6,387 nucleotides of DNA from the NCBI GenBank assembly GCA_003486795.1, contig DNFX01000258.1, forward strand, positions 1 through 6,387, in the 5' to 3' direction. The notes beneath the pieces are model-generated. The model was not told the origin of the DNA, did no database searches, and saw only the letters and a program-made list of their open reading frames with translations. The position numbers were made by a program, and so were the translations under genes. Each line of letters begins with the position of its first letter. Within the stretch, counting starts at the first letter, position 1. Positions 5,295 through 6,387 of the stretch are shown here, in pieces. Source of the stretch: Actinomycetota bacterium. GTDB taxonomy: Bacteria; Actinomycetota; Humimicrobiia; Humimicrobiales; Humimicrobiaceae.

Positions 5295-6387
5295 TAAAAA
5301 AAATTGATTTGGAGAAATACTCTTCTGCGATAACCTTATCTGATATGGAAATATTTATATTTCCTGAACTTTTATACAGCCTTGTCCTTGCAAATATAAT
5401 GTCTCCTGTAATCTGGGCATGGAAAAATGATCCCTGGTTTCAGGACATTGATAATATGCCCCCCTATAAAAAGATACTGAGACTTAAACAATTCATTATG
5501 GATAATTTCGATTTTAATCTTGATCTTGAGACATGGGGGCTCACCACAAAAGAGCAAGAACTGTCCAGATTCCGTCCATTCATGGATGAAAAGATAATAA
5601 GCAGAAGCAATGCCCTGTTCGGTTATGAAGGTGACAAATATTATTTTGATGTAGATATAAGAAAGCATTTCGGGATAGATAAGTATAATTCCAACATAAT
5701 CCCCTATTGGAAAACTGAAACTGTGGAGGCAATGGAGGCATTTAAGTATAAAGATAATTATGAAAAAGGGGCAGGCGAATGTGTCTCAATTGCCACTCTT
5801 TATGCTGCTGCATTATTTATTATATGCAAAATACCTCTGGAAGATATATTCCTTATGGCAACCCCGCTTCATTCCCAGAATTTCATCGACCTGAAAGACG
5901 GAATTCTGACAAACAACAGAAGACTTGTAACAAAAAACATGTGGTTTAATGGAACCAAGCTTACTGTTAAAGCTCAGAGAGCCATGAGAAATGAACAGAT
6001 TACAATTGTTTCTCATATTTCCGGCTATATTCATACAATTTATCCTGAGGCGACCATAGATACCAAATCCTATGACAGATTTGAACAAAAGCTTAAAAAA
6101 TTCCTGACTACTGATGTTAATTTTGAAATATTGTGTAATTTCCTAAGACAGGAGACACGATTTCAGAAATGTTTCCAGATCAGGCATATTCATAATGGAA
6201 AAGAAAGATTCATTGAAGCAGAAAAGGCATATGAGTATGAGAATACAAGCTCTTCAAGATTAAACGAACATACCATGGACAAACTCCTGCTTGAGATAGA
6301 TTCATATGATTTTCATTCTGAACCTTTAAAGGACAGGTTATTTCTTGATAAGTGTGATGAATTTTTTAAAAATCATAAAATTGATTT
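5291..6387 (+). CDS. Unrecognised protein with transglutaminase-like Cys/His core (3' end outside window)
   Basis: The frame is open for 365 codons without a stop to the right edge, and the composition is protein-like throughout (WAWKNDPWF near the N-terminus, many aromatic residues). I do not recognise the family. A segment GAGECVSIATLYAAAL with C164 at the head of a helix-like stretch is followed by PLHSQNFIDLKDG with H194 and D200/D203. This spacing and setting suggest a transglutaminase-like (papain-fold) Cys-His-Asp site as in protease-like or amidase domains. That assignment is inference. There is no signal peptide or transmembrane helix, so it is probably cytoplasmic. The ATG at 5291 lies in the arm of the palindromic element and has no Shine-Dalgarno. 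The next in-frame ATG (5345) has none either. The true start may be either, or the native 5' end may have been displaced by the element. It is divergent from the ribonuclease gene. Confidence 0.75.
   Translation, partial: MIKKIDLEKYSSAITLSDMEIFIFPELLYSLVLANIMSPVIWAWKNDPWFQDIDNMPPYKKILRLKQFIMDNFDFNLDLETWGLTTKEQELSRFRPFMDEKIISRSNALFGYEGDKYYFDVDIRKHFGIDKYNSNIIPYWKTETVEAMEAFKYKDNYEKGAGECVSIATLYAAALFIICKIPLEDIFLMATPLHSQNFIDLKDGILTNNRRLVTKNMWFNGTKLTVKAQRAMRNEQITIVSHISGYIHTIYPEATIDTKSYDRFEQKLKKFLTTDVNFEILCNFLRQETRFQKCFQIRHIHNGKERFIEAEKAYEYENTSSSRLNEHTMDKLLLEIDSYDFHSEPLKDRLFLDKCDEFFKNHKID

Noticed and set aside
5372..6088. Minus-strand open frames of 91 and 98 codons opposite the plus-strand gene.
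   Set aside because: The plus strand is open for the whole 1097 bases with protein-like composition, so these are antisense shadows.
1..6387. CRISPR arrays, tRNA or rRNA genes, or riboswitches.
   Set aside because: There are no regularly spaced direct repeats, no cloverleaf with a TTCGA-type arm, and no recognisable aptamer core in the intergenic regions.

Overview
The window is AT-rich and densely coding. It looks like a piece of a low-GC anaerobic bacterium. Three starts have good Shine-Dalgarno sequences (AGGAGG-type before the MBL nuclease, AGAGGAG before the small peptide, AAAGGAG before the gene running off the left edge). The beta-CASP nuclease is of the kind common in Clostridia and other anaerobes. 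Iron-sulfur radical SAM chemistry also fits an anaerobe. I cannot name a genus.

Positions 1-3095, all on the minus strand and read right to left, form one apparent operon: an ArsM-like class I methyltransferase (3095-2469), an unlisted 35-residue Cys-rich peptide with a GTG start (2411-2304), a 714-residue radical SAM/SPASM protein with a C-terminal DUF5714-like Cys-rich domain (2180-36), and the first three codons of a further gene (11-1). A GC-rich hairpin lies between the peptide and the radical SAM gene. A perfect TACCC/GGGTA dyad sits just upstream of the methyltransferase. The arrangement is that of a RiPP (ribosomally made, enzyme-modified peptide) locus: a short precursor, a SPASM maturase with an N-terminal recognition-type domain, and a methyltransferase. 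The peptide carries two CC pairs in a repeated AQ(K)CCS context plus a Cys near its C-terminus. I do not recognise it as a named RiPP family, and this is the best candidate here for an undescribed system. A metal-, metalloid- or sulfur-related role is inferred from the methyltransferase cysteines and the CsoR/CstR-like dyad. It is not demonstrated.

Positions 3096-3517 form a gene-poor gap. Next to the methyltransferase it holds the regulatory dyad. The rest contains only short, stop-riddled open stretches that look like coding remnants.

Positions 3518-5182 (minus) encode a complete beta-CASP metallo-beta-lactamase ribonuclease with all expected metal-binding motifs. Between it and a divergent plus-strand gene lies a 104-bp element bounded by 24-bp perfect inverted repeats ending in GGGGAC. 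It resembles a REP/MITE-type mobile palindrome, and its two ends supply the ATG triplets facing outward. The plus-strand gene (5291 to beyond the right edge) encodes at least 365 residues of an unrecognised protein with a transglutaminase-like Cys/His arrangement. Functional linkage of these last two genes to the peptide operon is not supported by the sequence.
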